A stretch of DNA of 43,425 nt, taken from Marinifilum sp. D714. GTDB taxonomy: Bacteria; Bacteroidota; Bacteroidia; Bacteroidales; Marinifilaceae. The stretch is taken from the NCBI RefSeq assembly GCF_030851345.1, contig NZ_JALPNU010000028.1, forward strand, positions 1 to 43,425, in the 5' to 3' direction. Shown here piece by piece: positions 42,500 to 43,425 of this stretch (position 1 is the stretch's first letter; each line of letters begins with the position of its first letter). The notes under the pieces were generated by a model. The model was given only the letters and a program-made list of their open reading frames with translations, ran no database searches and had not been told where the DNA came from. The translations under genes were made by a program, and so were the position numbers.

Positions 42500-43318
42500 A
42501 TGACTATTACTTTAATTATTACTGGAATATTGGTTATTATCTTGATTAGGTCAATGATAAAATCCGGCACTAACGATTCAGTCGAAATCACATATGAATC
42601 AGAATCATCTCACCAAAGCAAACATAATTTCCATAACACCACACCAAAATCAGCTCCCATTGAAACTTATAAAAACCCAGGACTAAAATCATTTAACATT
42701 GTTGGCACCTATTTTAGAGACAATGTAAATAAAAGTGATCTAGGAAACTTTATAGGATATGTTAAGACAGAAGACAACCGACATGATAGATATGCAGTAG
42801 CTGTTTATACACAATCAGGGAAGCAACTTGGATACACTCCCAAAGGCAACCAAAGGTTAAACAAATCATTATCTCAATGGCACTATGGCAAAACCTTTGC
42901 TTGGGGAAGTTTGGGATACGATGACTACAACCAATCTTGGTATGGAGAAGTATATATACCAATTGGACTTAAGGGTAAAGAGAATGTAGCTTTCCAAACC
43001 ATCTTAGAAAACAAAATGAAAATTGATGAATTCAAAGGAAAGGAACTCAATACTGAAGAATCATTTCAAATTTTGGACAAAGCTCTAGAAGCCTTAAACT
43101 GTCAAAACATTGTTAAAAAACACTTTAAGTTTGAATATCCATTACACAAGAACTTCATTCCCTCTTTGAGTAGTAGATTAGAGAAAAATAAAGATTGGGA
43201 ACAACTGATAAGACTAAAAAAATATAATCCTCTCATCAACGAGTTATCTGAAAGTTTCAGAGGTGCTTCATTGAGAAGAATTAAAAAAGCTGAAGAGAAG
43301 TTTGTTAAAATAGTATAA
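42500..43318 (+). CDS. Membrane-anchored HIRAN-domain protein
   Basis: 272 aa. A single hydrophobic helix at 2-20 (TITLIITGILVIILIRSMI) is followed by a Ser/His-rich linker. A HIRAN domain lies at about 62-155: FNIVGTYFRD...GYVKTEDNRHDRYAVAVYTQSGKQLGYTPKGNQRLNKSL. The last 115 residues are helical and unassigned. HIRAN domains bind 3' ends of single-stranded DNA in eukaryotic HLTF and are found in bacterial proteins of unknown role. Here no helicase or nuclease domain is fused, and the anchor would place the domain at the inner membrane. It is divergent from gajA with a perfect promoter. A part in phage defence is suggested only by location. Confidence 0.8.
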   Translation: MTITLIITGILVIILIRSMIKSGTNDSVEITYESESSHQSKHNFHNTTPKSAPIETYKNPGLKSFNIVGTYFRDNVNKSDLGNFIGYVKTEDNRHDRYAVAVYTQSGKQLGYTPKGNQRLNKSLSQWHYGKTFAWGSLGYDDYNQSWYGEVYIPIGLKGKENVAFQTILENKMKIDEFKGKELNTEESFQILDKALEALNCQNIVKKHFKFEYPLHKNFIPSLSSRLEKNKDWEQLIRLKKYNPLINELSESFRGASLRRIKKAEEKFVKIV

Positions 43319-43330
43319 CAATCCAGGTAA

Positions 43331-43425
43331 AGTAGTATCCCATAAAGTGTGTAACTAAAGTTATTCTGATTTTTTCGGAGCCCAAAATTAGCTCAAGAAA
43401 AAAATCGGAAATAACTTTAGGTTGA
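43331..43425. mobile_element. Possible insertion-sequence end at the right edge
   Basis: AGTATCCCATAAAGTGTGTAA (43333 onward) resembles terminal repeats of IS256-like elements. Directly inside it, CTAAAGTTATT...TTTTTTC (43355-43376) and GAAAAAAATC...AACTTTAG (43397-43420) form a long near-perfect hairpin. The window ends before any transposase would begin, so the call is tentative. Confidence 0.35.

Noticed and set aside
42093-43355. ATAAAGTGT words at 42094 and 43342 as a pair of IS ends
   Set aside because: They are in the same orientation rather than inverted, share only about nine bases, and the gap holds the intact HIRAN gene without a transposase.
1-43425. CRISPR arrays, tRNA or rRNA genes, prophage structural genes
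   Set aside because: No regularly spaced direct repeats, cloverleaf-like sequences, rRNA motifs or phage capsid, tail or terminase genes were seen.

Overview
The window looks like a chromosomal segment of a marine or anaerobic Bacteroidota, most like the Marinilabiliales/Marinifilaceae group. The lineage is inferred from gene content, because there is no rRNA here. Supporting signs are SusC-type and FecA-type TonB receptors, a FecI/FecR/STN-receptor/DUF4249 unit, LysM and FN3 surface proteins, weak Shine-Dalgarno sequences, and several matches to the Bacteroidota promoter TTTG-N19..21-TAnnTTTG. An NfnAB-type bifurcating transhydrogenase with a rubrerythrin-like protein suggests anaerobic redox metabolism. 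No tRNA, rRNA, CRISPR array or intact insertion sequence was seen.

Layout. 1-6.7 kb (minus strand): the 5' end of a secreted Ig-like/HID protein, a LysM plus receptor-like protein, a rubrerythrin-like paralogue that has lost iron ligands, and an nfnA-nfnB-rubrerythrin operon with its own terminator. 7.3-11 kb: two tandem PLDc_N mini membrane proteins, a SUI1/YciH factor, purC, a PhoH-like ATPase and an ABM-domain protein. 11.2-18.1 kb (plus strand): a c-heme (CxxCH) histidine kinase, then a sigma/anti-sigma/TonB-receptor/DUF4249 surface-signalling unit closed by a strong terminator. 18.4-27.4 kb: a small membrane protein, MazG, a glycosyltransferase, an acyl-CoA ligase, a lipoprotein amidase, a TPR histidine kinase and a DUF5808 protein. 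27.8-34 kb: a DtxR-type metal regulator with a TonB receptor, divergent from a nine-repeat FN3 lipoprotein. 34.2-37.7 kb: an MBL-fold hydrolase, an XRE/DUF4870-like membrane regulator and a DUF2130 coiled-coil protein.

38.0-43.4 kb is visibly more AT-rich and reads as a defence island. It holds a GajA-like OLD/TOPRIM nuclease and a GajB-like UvrD helicase that overlap by 8 nt (Gabija type), a small unrecognised protein downstream, and a divergent membrane-anchored HIRAN-domain gene with a textbook promoter. The right edge resembles an insertion-sequence end.

The most interesting features that are not genes are dispersed imperfect palindromes and AT-rich repeats that sit at gene 3' ends. They supply stop codons, and in one case the last protein residues, of several genes. 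A palindrome also overlaps the -33 box of the dtxR-family gene and may be its own operator.
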